Source: Bradyrhizobium erythrophlei (GTDB lineage Bacteria; Pseudomonadota; Alphaproteobacteria; Rhizobiales; Xanthobacteraceae). Taken from it: a stretch of DNA of 64,000 bases. The stretch covers positions 7,592,001-7,656,000 of the forward strand of contig NZ_LT670817.1 in NCBI RefSeq assembly GCF_900129425.1, given 5' to 3'. Positions 50,171-59,360 of the stretch are shown in pieces. The position numbers were made by a program, and so were the translations under genes. Under the pieces are notes generated by a model. It made no database searches and had not been told where the DNA came from. It saw nothing but the letters and a program-made list of their open reading frames with translations. Positions within the stretch are counted from its first letter, which is position 1. Every line of letters begins with the position of its first letter.

Positions 50171-50188
50171 GCTTTTGAAAACTGGAGC

Positions 50189-50929
50189 CTAATACTCCAC
50201 CCGCACCAGATAGAGTCCGTCCGGCGGCGCGACGGGGCCGCAGGCGGCGCGGTTGCGGGCGGCCAGGGCGGCGGCGAGGTCGTCGGCGCTCCAGCGGCCG
50301 TCGCCGACCCACACCAATGATCCGACCATCGAGCGCACCTGGCTGTGCAGGAACGAGCGCGCCGAGGTTACGATGTTGACGGCATCGCCGTCTCTGATGA
50401 CGTCGAGCTGGTCGAGGGTCTTTTCCGGCGACTTCGCCTGGCACTCGGTGTCGCGAAACGTGGTGAAGTCGTACTTGCCGACCAGCCGCTGCGCGGCAAT
50501 ATGCATCGCATCGGTATCGAGCGGTCGCGGCAGCCGCCAGGCGTGACCGATGTCGAGCGCCAGATTGGCGCGGCGGTTGGCGATCCGGTAAAGATAATGC
50601 CGTCGTTTCGCGGAGAACCGCGCCTCGAAGGTATCGGGCACGATCTCCGCACTGAGCACGCCGATCGGATGCGGCCGCAGATGCGCGTTCAGGCCATCGC
50701 GAAAGCGGCCCGGCACGAAATGCTTGGCAATATCGCAATGCGCGACCTGCCCCAGCGCATGCACGCCGGCGTCGGTGCGGCCCGCGCCATGAACCCGAAC
50801 CGGCTCGCCGCAGATCGCCCTGACCGCGGTCTCCAGCGCGCCCTGCACCGAAGGGCCGTTGTCCTGAAGCTGCCAGCCGCAGAACGGCGCGCCGTCATAT
50901 TCGATGGTGAGTTTGTAGCGGGGCATCAA
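50189..50929 (-). CDS. truA: tRNA pseudouridine synthase A
   Basis: A 246-residue protein. MMPRYKLTIEYDGAPFCGWQLQ is the universal start; the catalytic Asp lies in HGAGRTDAGVHALGQV; FLHSQVRSMVGSLVWVGDGRW is the later signature. It makes pseudouridine at positions 38-40 in the anticodon stem of many tRNAs. It is the last gene of the def-fmt-truA cluster on the minus strand, separated from fmt by a repeat. Confidence 0.96.
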   Translation of the reverse strand: MMPRYKLTIEYDGAPFCGWQLQDNGPSVQGALETAVRAICGEPVRVHGAGRTDAGVHALGQVAHCDIAKHFVPGRFRDGLNAHLRPHPIGVLSAEIVPDTFEARFSAKRRHYLYRIANRRANLALDIGHAWRLPRPLDTDAMHIAAQRLVGKYDFTTFRDTECQAKSPEKTLDQLDVIRDGDAVNIVTSARSFLHSQVRSMVGSLVWVGDGRWSADDLAAALAARNRAACGPVAPPDGLYLVRVEY

Positions 50930-50949
50930 TGCAACGATCTATCTCGGTT

Positions 50950-51038
50950 GTCATTGCCGGGCTTGACCCGGCAATCCATCGCTCTTGAAAGACTCACGTG
51001 AAGATAGATGGATACGCGGGTCAAGCCCGCGTATGACG
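50950..51038. repeat. Palindromic repeat, divergent GGGCTTGACCC type, copy 3
   Basis: GTCATTGCCGGGCTTGACCCGGCAATCCATC is partly matched by a mirror arm GATGGATACGCGGGTCAAGCCCGCGTATGACG. The arms differ from copy 1 by GACCC in place of GTCCC, giving a sub-class that recurs at 62414-62501. It sits between truA and fmt. Confidence 0.8.
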
Positions 51039-51052
51039 GCTTGGCGTTCCAG

Positions 51053-51985
51053 TTAACTCATTCGCGCGCCGGCCTTCAGCGCCGTACCGCGCAGAAATTC
51101 TTCCGCCTTCATCACGCCCTTGCCGGCGCGCTGCAATTCGAGAATGCGGATCGCGCCTTCCTTGCAACCCACCGCGAGACGATCGTCGAGCAATTCACCC
51201 GGCGCACCCGACCCCTTCGCCACCTCGCAGCGCAGAATTTTCACCCGCGCCGGCTCGCCGTCGATGGCCAGTTCGCACCACGCGCCGGGAAACGGCGACA
51301 GTCCGTGAATATGGCGCAGCACTTCGCGCGCCGGCTTGTTCCAGTCGATCCGCGCCTCCGTCTTTTCGATTTTGGCCGCATAGGTCACGCCCTGATCGCT
51401 TTGCCTGGTGAGCTGCAGCTTGCCGCGCTCCAGCGCACCCATCGCGCGCATCATCAGATCAGCCCCGAGCGGCGCCAGCGCGTCATGCAGATCGGCCGCG
51501 GTCATGGCGTCTGTAACAGCCAGGCGCTCGGCCATCGCCACGTCGCCGGTATCGAGCCCGGCATCCATCTTCATCACCATCACGCCGGTTTCGCTATCGC
51601 CGGCCATGATGGCGCGGTTGATCGGCGCCGCCCCGCGCCAGCGCGGCAGCAGCGAGGCGTGCAGGTTGAAGCAGCCGAGCTTTGGGGTATCGAGAATAGC
51701 CTGCGGCAGGATCATGCCGTAGGCGACGACCACAGCCGCTTCCGCGTTGTGCGCGCGAAATTCGGCCTGCGCTTCCGGCGTCTTCAATGTAGCCGGATTC
51801 AGCACGGAAATGCCGAGCCGCCGCGCCTCCCGTTCGACCGGAGTGGGTTGCAGCTTCATGCCGCGCCCGGCCGGTTTTGCGACGCGGGTATACACTGCTG
51901 CGATGTCATGGCCATGGGCCACGAGTTCCAGCAGCGTCGGCACCGCGAAATCGGGCGTGCCCATGAAGATCAGGCGAAGGGGCAT
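51053..51985 (-). CDS. fmt: Methionyl-tRNA formyltransferase
   Basis: A 310-residue enzyme beginning MPLRLIFMGTPDFAVPTLLELV, with the formyl-binding segment LGCFNLHASLLPRWRGAAPINRAIMAGD (Asn, His and the SLLPRWRG loop) and a C-terminal tRNA-binding beta domain starting near residue 205. It formylates initiator Met-tRNA. def lies upstream and truA downstream, the usual alphaproteobacterial cluster. Confidence 0.96.
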   Translation of the reverse strand: MPLRLIFMGTPDFAVPTLLELVAHGHDIAAVYTRVAKPAGRGMKLQPTPVEREARRLGISVLNPATLKTPEAQAEFRAHNAEAAVVVAYGMILPQAILDTPKLGCFNLHASLLPRWRGAAPINRAIMAGDSETGVMVMKMDAGLDTGDVAMAERLAVTDAMTAADLHDALAPLGADLMMRAMGALERGKLQLTRQSDQGVTYAAKIEKTEARIDWNKPAREVLRHIHGLSPFPGAWCELAIDGEPARVKILRCEVAKGSGAPGELLDDRLAVGCKEGAIRILELQRAGKGVMKAEEFLRGTALKAGARMS

Positions 51986-52017
51986 GTAGTGAACAATCCC
52001 GGGGAATTCAGTTTACT

Positions 52018-52106
52018 CGTCATGGCCGGGCTTGTCCCGGCCATCCACGTCTTTGCGTCCGCGAGAAAGAAAGGCGTGGATGCCCGGGACAAGCCCGGGC
52101 ATGACG
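52018..52106. repeat. Paired palindromic repeat (GGGCTTGTCCC class), copy 4
   Basis: CGTCATGGCCGGGCTTGTCC at the left and GGACAAGCCCGGGCATGACG at the right pair around a spacer containing GCGTGGAT. It is located between fmt and def. Confidence 0.85.
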
Positions 52107-52124
52107 GCTGAGAGTTTCGTGGGC

Positions 52125-52652
52125 TCACTCCGCCGCGCGCTTGGCGGCCTTGGCGAATTTCTTCAGCACGCGGTCGCGCTTGAGCTTGGACAGATAATCC
52201 ACGAACAGCACGCCGTTGAGATGGTCGATCTCGTGCTGGATGCAGGTGGCGAACAGGCCGTCGGCGTCTTCCTCCTGCACCTTGCCGTCGAGATCGGTGA
52301 AGCGGATGCGCACCTTCGCCGGCCGCTCCACTTCCTCGTAATATTCCGGGATCGACAGGCAGCCTTCCTCGTAAATCGACATTTCTTCCGACGACGACAG
52401 AATTTCCGGATTGATGAAGACGCGCGGCCGCGGCTTGCTCTCGCCGTCTTCGTCCCGTTTGGCGAGATCCATCGTAATCAGCCGCAACGGCTGGGCGACC
52501 TGAATCGCCGCAAGCCCGATTCCGGGCGCGTCGTACATGGTCTCGAGCATATCGTCGGCGAGCTTGCGCACCTCCGCCGTGACCTTCTCGATCGGTTTGG
52601 AGACGAGCCGCAACTGCTTGTCGGGAAGGATGATGATTTCTCTTAATGCCAT
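52125..52652 (-). CDS. def: Peptide deformylase
   Basis: The 175-residue enzyme starts at ATG 52652 (MALREIIILPDKQLR), since the ATG at 52688 adds 12 residues not found in relatives. Motif 1 is PGIGLAAIQV, motif 2 EGCLSIPEYYEEV with the metal Cys, and motif 3 QHEIDHLNGVLF with two His and the catalytic Glu. It removes the formyl group from new proteins. It is the first gene of def-fmt-truA and is divergent from rmuC. Confidence 0.96.
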   Translation of the reverse strand: MALREIIILPDKQLRLVSKPIEKVTAEVRKLADDMLETMYDAPGIGLAAIQVAQPLRLITMDLAKRDEDGESKPRPRVFINPEILSSSEEMSIYEEGCLSIPEYYEEVERPAKVRIRFTDLDGKVQEEDADGLFATCIQHEIDHLNGVLFVDYLSKLKRDRVLKKFAKAAKRAAE

Positions 52653-52824
52653 GGCCGGCGATTTAAGCGGTTGATTTGCCGGGGTCAATCCGCTGCCACC
52701 CGCGCGTTAACGTCTCACTCACCACGAATCTTAGGCAGGCGTTAACCACGAAAATTAGTCCGGGATTAACCATAACTGTTCCCTCTTCGTTCGCGTTACG
52801 GCGCGAATCGGCTACAAGGGCCGA

Positions 52825-54033
52825 ATGAACGAGATTCTTTTCACGATCGGCGACCTCCCGGTTCGCACAGGCGGCGCGCTGATGGCTTTCGGCGCGGCGG
52901 CGCTTTTGTTGCTGTTGATCATTACCATCGCGATCGCCCGGTCCGGCCGGCGCGGCGCCGATCTGGCGATGGCGCAGGCGATTCGCGCCGATGAGCTTGA
53001 GCAGCGCCTCAGCGAGATGCTCCGCGCCCAAAGCGAGGCCACCGGCCGTGTCGATGCGATGGGGCAGGCGCTGGCGGGCCGCCAGGCCGAGATGGCGCGC
53101 GCCGTCAACGAGCGGCTGGATTCGGTGACCCATCGCGTCGGCCAGTCGATGGAGCAGACCACGCGCAACACCATGGACTCCCTGCGCGTGCTGCACGAGC
53201 GGCTCGGCATCATCGACAATGCGCACAAAAACCTCACCGATCTCACGTCGCAGGTGACCACGCTGCGCGACGTGCTCGCCAACAAGCAGTCGCGCGGCGC
53301 GTTCGGCCAGGCGCGGATGGAGGCGATCGTCCAGGACGGCATGCCGAAGGGGTCTTACGAATTCCAGTTCACGCTCTCGTCAGGCAAACGGCCGGATTGC
53401 GTGGTGTTCCTGCCCGACCAGCGCCCGCTCTGTATCGACGCGAAATTTCCGCTGGAGGCGGTAACGGCGCTGCATGACGCGCGTTCCGATGAAGAGAAGA
53501 AAGCCGCCACCCAGCGGCTGCGCAACGACGTGATGAAGCATGTCAGCGACATCGCCGAGAAATACCTGATCACCGGCGAGACCCAGGATACCGCGCTGAT
53601 GTTCGTGCCGTCGGAATCGGTTTACGCCGAAATTCACGACGGTTTCGACGACGTGATCCAGAAGGCCTATCGCGCCCGCGTGGTGCTGGTATCGCCGTCG
53701 CTCTTGATGCTGGCGATCCAGGTGATGCAGCAGATCCTCAAGGACGCGCGGATGCGCGACGCCGCCGACCAGATCCGCACCGAGGTCCTCAACCTCGGCG
53801 ACGACCTCGATCGGCTGCGCGATCGCGTACTGAAGCTGCAGAACCATTTCGGCCAGGCCAACGAGGATATCAGGCAGATCCTGATCTCCGCCGACAAGAT
53901 CGAAAAGCGGGCGGGGCGGATCGAGGAACTGGACTTCAGCAAGGCCGAGGCCCCCGCCGAGGCGCCGCGCGTCGTCAAGCCAGCCGCGCCCGAGTTGTTT
54001 CCATTGCCGCGCAAGTTGCAGGCGGGGGAGTAG
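52825..54033 (+). CDS. rmuC: DNA recombination protein RmuC
   Basis: A 402-residue protein. A membrane anchor of about residues 18-36 (ALMAFGAAALLLLLIITIAIA), a coiled-coil region rich in Gln/Glu/Arg from about 45-165, then the RmuC core with GQARMEAIVQDGMPKG, PDCVVFLPDQRPLCIDAKFPLEAV, and TALMFVPSESVYAEIHDGFDDVI. The family is thought to limit DNA inversion and resembles nuclease folds; KFPLEAV contains the conserved acidic-Lys pattern. It is divergent from def. A repeat-filled gap follows. Confidence 0.93.
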   Translation: MNEILFTIGDLPVRTGGALMAFGAAALLLLLIITIAIARSGRRGADLAMAQAIRADELEQRLSEMLRAQSEATGRVDAMGQALAGRQAEMARAVNERLDSVTHRVGQSMEQTTRNTMDSLRVLHERLGIIDNAHKNLTDLTSQVTTLRDVLANKQSRGAFGQARMEAIVQDGMPKGSYEFQFTLSSGKRPDCVVFLPDQRPLCIDAKFPLEAVTALHDARSDEEKKAATQRLRNDVMKHVSDIAEKYLITGETQDTALMFVPSESVYAEIHDGFDDVIQKAYRARVVLVSPSLLMLAIQVMQQILKDARMRDAADQIRTEVLNLGDDLDRLRDRVLKLQNHFGQANEDIRQILISADKIEKRAGRIEELDFSKAEAPAEAPRVVKPAAPELFPLPRKLQAGE

Positions 54034-54084
54034 GGCAGGCGAAATAAGGTGTTGTCCCGCGACATACCAGGTGTCATCGCCCGG

Positions 54085-54236
54085 CTTCTTTCCCTTCTCC
54101 CCTTGTGGGAGAAGGTGGCGCGGACAGCGTCCGCGCCGGATGAGGGGTCTCTACCCGCGGAGACAGACCCCTCACCCGTCTCGAATTCGCTGCGCTCATT
54201 CGAGCCACCCTCTCCCACAAGGGGAGAGGGGAAGAA
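54085..54236. repeat. Paired repeat of CTCTCCC/GGGAGAG class, copy 2
   Basis: CCTTCTCCCCTTGTGGGAGAAGG makes a short hairpin at the left, CTCTCCCACAAGGGGAGAGG another at the right, with GGATGAGGGGTCTC and GACCCCTCACCC pairing between. It is a second example of the class at 46262-46378, and lies between rmuC and the ampG-like gene. Confidence 0.8.
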
Positions 54237-54260
54237 GCGCGAATCTGCTAGCACTGCGGT

Positions 54261-55628
54261 ATGATCAACGCGCCAGACCGCCCGCCTGAAAACACCGCAA
54301 CTCCCCCCTCTCCCGCCTCCTGGCGCGATGGGCTTGCCGTGTATCTGCAGCGGCGGGTGCTGATCGTTCTGCTGCTCGGGTTTTCCTCCGGGCTGCCGCT
54401 GGCGCTGTCGGGTTCCACGCTGCTGGTGTGGATGCGCGAGTCCGGCGTCGACCTCGGCACCATCGGACTGTTCGCGCTGGTCGGGACGCCCTACACGCTG
54501 AAATTCCTCTGGGCGCCGCTGGTCGATGCGCTGCATGTGCCGTTCTTCACCCGCGCCTTCGGCCGCCGGCGCGGCTGGCTGGTGTTCTCGCAATTGCTGC
54601 TGATCGTCGCGATCCTGCTCTTGGCGCTGACCGACCCGGCGCGCTCGCCATTATTCGTTGCACTCGGCGCGCTGCTGGTGGCGGCGATGTCGTCGACCCA
54701 GGACATCGTGGTCGACGCCTTTCGCGTCGAAAGCTTGCCCGAGAGCGAGCAGGCCGCCGGCATGGCATCCTATGTCGCGGCCTACCGCATCGGCATGCTG
54801 GTCTCGACCGCGGGTGCGCTGTTTCTCGTGAGCGCATTCGAGAGCACCGGCATCGCGCGTTCCTCGGCATGGACGTGGGGCTATGTGGTGATGGCAGCGA
54901 TGGTGCTGATCGGCACCGCCACGGCGCTGTCGGCCACCGAGCCCGAGCAATCGGCGCGCGCGGAGGCCGCGACGCGCACCGAGACCGCCTTCGCACGCGT
55001 GATCCATGCCGCGGCCGGTGCATTCTCCGAATTTCTCGCCCGCAAGGATGCTCTCGCGGCGCTCGCCTTCGTGGTGCTCTACAAATTCACCGACGCGTTT
55101 TCCGGCACCATGACCGCGCCATTCGTGATCGATCTCGGCTTTTCCCGCAACGATTACGCCGCCATCGTCAAGGGCGTTGGCCTTGCCGCGACCCTGATCG
55201 GTGGTTTCGCCGGCGGCTTTCTGGCGCGGCGGTATTCGCTGGCGGCGAGCCTGTGGATCGGCGGCGTGCTGCAGGCCGTCGCCAATCTCTCGTTCTCGTG
55301 GCTGGCGCTGGCCGGCGTCAACCAATGGGCGCTGGCGTTCGCCATCACGGCGGAAAATTTCACCAGCGCCATCGGCACCGTGATCTTCGTCGCCTACCTG
55401 TCGGCGCTGTGCCAGAACCCGCTCCACACCGCGACGCACTACGCGCTGCTCACGGCCCTCGCCGCGGTGGGGCGCACCTATCTGTCTTCCGGCGCGGGTT
55501 TTGTGGCGAAGGCGACCGGCTGGCCGCTGTTCTTTGCGATCTGCGTCCTGGTCGCGGTGCCGAGCCTGATGCTGCTGGCCTGGCTGCAGCGGCGCGGGCA
55601 TTTTGCGGCGCTGGAGGCGAGGGTTTAA
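54261..55628 (+). CDS. AmpG-family MFS transporter (muropeptide permease-like)
   Basis: A 455-residue transporter with 12 or more helices. LLGFSSGLPLALSGSTLLVWMRESGVDLGTIG in the first helix region and SSTQDIVVDAFRVESLPESEQAAGMASY are the AmpG signatures. AmpG imports anhydromuropeptides for cell-wall recycling and links this to beta-lactamase induction. N-terminal hydrophilic residues 1-30 are an extra extension. A repeat follows the stop. Confidence 0.9.
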   Translation: MINAPDRPPENTATPPSPASWRDGLAVYLQRRVLIVLLLGFSSGLPLALSGSTLLVWMRESGVDLGTIGLFALVGTPYTLKFLWAPLVDALHVPFFTRAFGRRRGWLVFSQLLLIVAILLLALTDPARSPLFVALGALLVAAMSSTQDIVVDAFRVESLPESEQAAGMASYVAAYRIGMLVSTAGALFLVSAFESTGIARSSAWTWGYVVMAAMVLIGTATALSATEPEQSARAEAATRTETAFARVIHAAAGAFSEFLARKDALAALAFVVLYKFTDAFSGTMTAPFVIDLGFSRNDYAAIVKGVGLAATLIGGFAGGFLARRYSLAASLWIGGVLQAVANLSFSWLALAGVNQWALAFAITAENFTSAIGTVIFVAYLSALCQNPLHTATHYALLTALAAVGRTYLSSGAGFVAKATGWPLFFAICVLVAVPSLMLLAWLQRRGHFAALEARV

Positions 55629-55632
55629 GAAT

Positions 55633-55724
55633 CGTCATGGCCGGGCTTGTCCCGGCCACCCACGTCTTCCATCCGTGTTGTCGTAGTAACGACGTGGATG
55701 CCCGGGACAAGCCCGGGCATGACG
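55633..55724. repeat. Paired palindromic repeat (GGGCTTGTCCC class), copy 5
   Basis: CGTCATGGCCGGGCTTGTCC left arm and GGACAAGCCCGGGCATGACG right arm, with GACGTGGAT in the middle right. It lies between the convergent ampG-like gene and the secreted-protein gene. Confidence 0.85.
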
Positions 55725-55730
55725 AAGAGT

Positions 55731-56135
55731 TCAATGCTTCGTCACCACGCTCCATTTCGTCACCACGGCTTCGCTGTACTGCGCGGCATCCTGCGCGCAG
55801 GCGACCTCGTCGACCTTGACCGAGACTTCCTTGCCGACAAAACTCCTCAACTGCGCCGCCTGCGCAGCGTTGTTGGGAACAATCTGAAACGTCTCCGGCC
55901 CGGTTTCCAGGCCGCAAAGCCCGTTCGGCGGCGGCAGCCGGTGCGGTTCGCTGACAAGCTGAAAGGTGTTGACGCGCTTGCCTTTGACAGCGCGGCTGCG
56001 CAGGGCGTTGAGCTCGCCGGTCAGGACATCGCCATTCCGGATCGCCTGCTGTGCCTGCGCGTCGACCGCGCCCGCAACCAAGATCGCCAGAACAGCCGCG
56101 GCCAGAGCGGATCGTTTACTAAAATCGCTTCTCAT
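55731..56135 (-). CDS. Small secreted hypothetical protein
   Basis: A 134-residue protein; ATG 56135 gives a signal peptide (MRSDFSKRSALAAAVLAILVAGAVDAQA), better than the ATG at 56213. The mature part contains NGDVLTGELNALRSR and LRSFVGKEVSVKVDEVACAQD, with two or three Cys, which suggests a small disulfide-stabilised domain. The family is unrecognised. It stands alone downstream of recR on the same strand; 19 bp separate their frames. Confidence 0.75.
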   Translation of the reverse strand: MRSDFSKRSALAAAVLAILVAGAVDAQAQQAIRNGDVLTGELNALRSRAVKGKRVNTFQLVSEPHRLPPPNGLCGLETGPETFQIVPNNAAQAAQLRSFVGKEVSVKVDEVACAQDAAQYSEAVVTKWSVVTKH

Positions 56136-56154
56136 GTATCCTCTGATTCCAGTT

Positions 56155-56760
56155 TCAAAACAACGTTCGCTGCCGCATCGCCGCGGACAGCGTGCCTTCA
56201 TCGAGATAGTCAAGTTCGCCCCCGACCGGTACGCCGTGGGCGAGCCGTGTCACCTTGACGCCGGCCTCCTGCAACAGGTCGGTGATGTAATGCGCCGTGG
56301 TCTGGCCATCGACGGTCGCATTCAAGGCCAGGATGATTTCCGTCACCCGCGAATCGTGCGCCCGCGCCACCAGCGCATCGATGGTCAGATCCTGCGGACC
56401 GACGCCATCGAGCGGCGACAGCGTCGCGCCCAGCACGTGGTAGAGCCCATTGGTGGCGTGCGCGCGCTCCAGCGCCCAGAGGTCGGCGACGTCGGCGACC
56501 ACCACGATGATGGTGGGGTCGCGCCGCGGATCGGTGCACACCGTGCAGGGATTTTGGGTGTCGATATTGCCGCAGGTCTTGCAGACCTGGATCTTGTCGA
56601 TTGCCACCTGCAATGCGCCGGCCAACGGCGTCATCAGCGCTTCGCGCTTCTTGATCAGATGCAGCGCCGCGCGCCGCGCCGAACGCGGGCCGAGCCCCGG
56701 CAGCCGCGCCAGCAGCTGGATCAGGCGTTCGATTTCGGGACCGGCAACCGCAGTGGGCAT
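56155..56760 (-). CDS. recR: Recombination protein RecR
   Basis: A 201-residue protein with a helix-hairpin-helix start (LIQLLARLPGLGPRSARRAALHL), a Cys4 zinc finger CKTCGNIDTQNPCTVC, a Toprim domain with VVVADVADLWALERA, and a C-terminal GGELDYLDEGTL. It acts with RecF/RecO to load RecA. The start abuts the ybaB stop, with dnaX upstream, a fixed and conserved order. Confidence 0.97.
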   Translation of the reverse strand: MPTAVAGPEIERLIQLLARLPGLGPRSARRAALHLIKKREALMTPLAGALQVAIDKIQVCKTCGNIDTQNPCTVCTDPRRDPTIIVVVADVADLWALERAHATNGLYHVLGATLSPLDGVGPQDLTIDALVARAHDSRVTEIILALNATVDGQTTAHYITDLLQEAGVKVTRLAHGVPVGGELDYLDEGTLSAAMRQRTLF

Positions 56761-56761
56761 A

Positions 56762-57082
56762 TCAGGTGAGACCGAGCCCCGGCGGCAGACCCAATCCGCC
56801 GGTCAGCGATTGCATCTTGTCCTGCATCGCGGCTTCGGCCTTCCGCCGCGCCTCGTTGTGCGCGGTGACCAGAAGATCCTCGAGGATTTCGCGCTCGTCC
56901 GCCTTCATCAATGAAGGGTCGATCTTGACCGCCTTCACTTCCATCTTCGCGGTCATGCGCACGCTGACGAGGCCACCGCCCGAGATGCCCTCGACCTCGA
57001 CGTGGCCGAGCTCTTCCTGCATCGCCTGCATTTTCGATTGCAGTTGCGCCGCCTGTTTCATCATGCCGAGAAAATCAGCCAT
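56762..57082 (-). CDS. YbaB/EbfC nucleoid-associated protein
   Basis: A 106-residue protein, with MADFLGMMKQAAQLQSKMQAMQEELGHVEVEG, a helical N-terminus, then VSVRMTAKMEVKAVKIDPSLM and a C-terminal helix. It is the usual length for the family, which binds DNA and lies between dnaX and recR in most bacteria. The tail ends GGLGLPPGLGLT, rich in Gly/Leu/Pro. Confidence 0.95.
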   Translation of the reverse strand: MADFLGMMKQAAQLQSKMQAMQEELGHVEVEGISGGGLVSVRMTAKMEVKAVKIDPSLMKADEREILEDLLVTAHNEARRKAEAAMQDKMQSLTGGLGLPPGLGLT

Positions 57083-57102
57083 GAACCATTCCTCTGAATT
57101 TG

Positions 57103-58956
57103 CTATTGATCGTCGCCGTCGGAACTCTCGGCGAGGTCTTCACCGCTAGCATCGGATTCCGGCGGCTCGGGGGCAAGCTTGCGTACCTCGACCACCTTGG
57201 CGCCGGGAAACCGCGCCAGCACCTCCTGCACGCGCGGATCGGATTCGGCGGCGCGCTCGCGCTGGTCTTTTTGGACCTGGTTTTGCGAGCGCAGCGTCGC
57301 CTGTCCGGCTTCGTTGGACACGATCACGGTCCAGCGCCGCCCGGTCCATTGCTCCAGCTTGCGGGAGAGATCGTTGATCAACATCCGCGAGGCGCTGCGC
57401 TCCAGCGCAACCTCCAGCCGTCCGTCTTCGATGCGGACCAGACGGACGTCGGCTTCCAGCGCGGCTTTGGTCAAAAGATCGCGTTTTTCGCCAGCGAGCG
57501 CCACCAGTTCCGGGAAGCTTGAGATCTTCAGGGCCGCGGGCGCGGACTGCGCGTCGGAAACCGGCGCAATCATCTGCGAGCGCGCCGAGGCCTCGGCGCC
57601 GGAGCGCGGCACGGAAGCCGCGCGCGCCGGTGACGATTGCATCGACGATGCGGGAAAGGCCGGTGCGCCGCGCGGCGCCGCGTTTCCTGCGATGGCAGCC
57701 GCTGCGCCGCGGCCGTTCTGCTCGATCATCCGGATCGCTTCGTCCGGCGTCGGCATGTCCGCGACATAGGCGATGCGCACCAGCACCATTTCCGCGGCCG
57801 CCGCCGGCCGGGTCGCGGCCTGCGCCTCGGCGATGCCCTTGAGCAGCATCTGCCACATCCGCGACAGCACCCGCATCGAGAGTTTTGCGGCGAAGTCGCG
57901 GGCGCGCAGCCGCTCGGTTTCGGCGAAGGCGACATTGTCCGCCGTCGCCGGCACGATCTTGACGCGGGTGACGAAGTTGACGAATTCGGCCAAATCACTG
58001 AGCACCACGATCGGATCGGCGCCGGTGTCGTACTGCTCGCGAAATTCCCTGAACGCGCTGGCGATGTCGCCGCGCGCCAGCGAATCGAACAAATCGATCA
58101 CGCGCGTGCGGTCGGCCAGGCCGAGCATCTGCCGCACCGCATCGGCGCGCACGGTTCCGGCGGCATGGGCGATCGCCTGATCGAACAGCGACAGCGAATC
58201 GCGCACCGAGCCTTCCGCCGCCCGCGCGATGATGCCGAGCGCCTCCGGTTCCGCGTCGACATTTTCCTTGGCCGCGATATTGGCCAGATGCCCCATCAGC
58301 ACGTCGGCGTCGACCCGGCGCAAATCAAAACGCTGGCAGCGCGACAGCACCGTCACCGGCACCTTTCGGATTTCGGTGGTGGCGAACACGAATTTGGCGT
58401 GCTCCGGCGGTTCCTCCAGCGTCTTGAGGAACGCGTTGAACGCCGCGGTCGACAGCATGTGGACTTCGTCGATGATGTAGACCTTGTAACGCGCGCTGGC
58501 CGGCGCATAGCGCACGCTGTCGTTGATCTGGCGCACGTCGTCGACGCCGGTATGGGAGGCGGCGTCCATTTCCAGCACGTCCATGTGCCGGCTTTCCATG
58601 ATCGCCTGGCAATGCACGCCGAGCATGGGCATGTGGATGGTCGGCCCCTTCACCGATCCGTCCGGCAGTTCGTAGTTCAGCGCGCGGGCGAGAATCCGCG
58701 CCGTGGTGGTTTTTCCGACGCCGCGCACGCCGGTCAGAATCCAGGCCTGCGGGATCCGGCCGGTTTCGAACGCGTTCGAAACGGTGCGGACCACGGCATC
58801 CTGGCCGATCAGATCGTCGAAACTGGACGGGCGGTATTTCCGCGCCAGCACGCGATAGGGCTTGCCGGCCTGCGGCTCGCCGGCGAGGCCGAAGCCGCCC
58901 TGGGGCACGCTGTCGGGATCGGTGGAGGGCATTGAAGGAGCGCCAGCGTCGGTCAT
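57103..58956 (-). CDS. dnaX: DNA polymerase III subunits gamma/tau
   Basis: A 617-residue clamp-loader ATPase. YRVLARKYRPSSFDDLIGQDAVVRT, P-loop GVRGVGKTTTARILARAL, Walker B with VYIIDEVHMLST, SRC motif LSRCQRFDLRR, and a C-terminal tau region of about 200 residues. The zinc module that in E. coli uses four Cys retains only one, in GVHCQAIMES, which I believe to be common in this order. The 20-bp gap to ybaB and upstream ffs are conserved. Confidence 0.96.
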   Translation of the reverse strand: MTDAGAPSMPSTDPDSVPQGGFGLAGEPQAGKPYRVLARKYRPSSFDDLIGQDAVVRTVSNAFETGRIPQAWILTGVRGVGKTTTARILARALNYELPDGSVKGPTIHMPMLGVHCQAIMESRHMDVLEMDAASHTGVDDVRQINDSVRYAPASARYKVYIIDEVHMLSTAAFNAFLKTLEEPPEHAKFVFATTEIRKVPVTVLSRCQRFDLRRVDADVLMGHLANIAAKENVDAEPEALGIIARAAEGSVRDSLSLFDQAIAHAAGTVRADAVRQMLGLADRTRVIDLFDSLARGDIASAFREFREQYDTGADPIVVLSDLAEFVNFVTRVKIVPATADNVAFAETERLRARDFAAKLSMRVLSRMWQMLLKGIAEAQAATRPAAAAEMVLVRIAYVADMPTPDEAIRMIEQNGRGAAAAIAGNAAPRGAPAFPASSMQSSPARAASVPRSGAEASARSQMIAPVSDAQSAPAALKISSFPELVALAGEKRDLLTKAALEADVRLVRIEDGRLEVALERSASRMLINDLSRKLEQWTGRRWTVIVSNEAGQATLRSQNQVQKDQRERAAESDPRVQEVLARFPGAKVVEVRKLAPEPPESDASGEDLAESSDGDDQ

Positions 58957-59069
58957 CGATCGATCCGCACTTGAATTGTCTCTCGAGGCCGGCTTGCGGA
59001 ATAAATAACGGGCGAATCCTGGCGCAGGACGGCTCGCTGCCTTTTGCGCGATTCGCTCAAAAAAACAGG

Positions 59070-59167
59070 TAGGAGACTGACGAGCGACCCGATCCGGACC
59101 TCGTTAGGGCTGCTTCCTTCCGGACCTGACCCGGTTGGCGAGTGGCTCGTCCACCGCCAATCTCCCG
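59070..59167 (-). ncRNA. ffs: Signal recognition particle 4.5S RNA
   Basis: The minus strand carries the conserved apical hairpin GGTCAGGTCCGGAAGGAAGC, with its tetraloop and symmetric loop, and the helix GACGAGC/GCTCGTC with outer GGAGA/TCTCC (59072-59076 with 59161-59165) closes the molecule. It binds Ffh for cotranslational targeting. It lies just upstream of dnaX, its usual place in Alphaproteobacteria. The ends are estimated. Confidence 0.92.
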
Positions 59168-59257
59168 GCCCTTATTTGGGGCCAAAAGCCCCGGAAAGCA
59201 AGCGGTGCGAGAGAGGTTTGCGGGACTTGTGCAAAAACGCGGAAAGGCATTAGTTGC

Positions 59258-59349
59258 CGTCATGGCCGGGCTTGTCCCGGCCATCCACGTCCAGCTTTCT
59301 TGCCACACCAAGGAAGACGTGGATGCCCGGCACAAGGCCGGACATGACG
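59258..59349. repeat. Paired palindromic repeat (GGGCTTGTCCC class), copy 6
   Basis: CGTCATGGCCGGGCTTGTCC with CCATCCACGTC at the left and GACGTGGATGCCCGG...CCGGACATGACG at the right, with some arm substitutions. It lies between ffs and the HIT gene, 12 bp before the latter. Confidence 0.85.
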
Positions 59350-59360
59350 AGGGAATATTG

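Noticed and set aside
57637..58935. 432-codon plus-strand frame opposite dnaX
   Set aside because: Arg/His-rich shadow of a conserved housekeeping gene.
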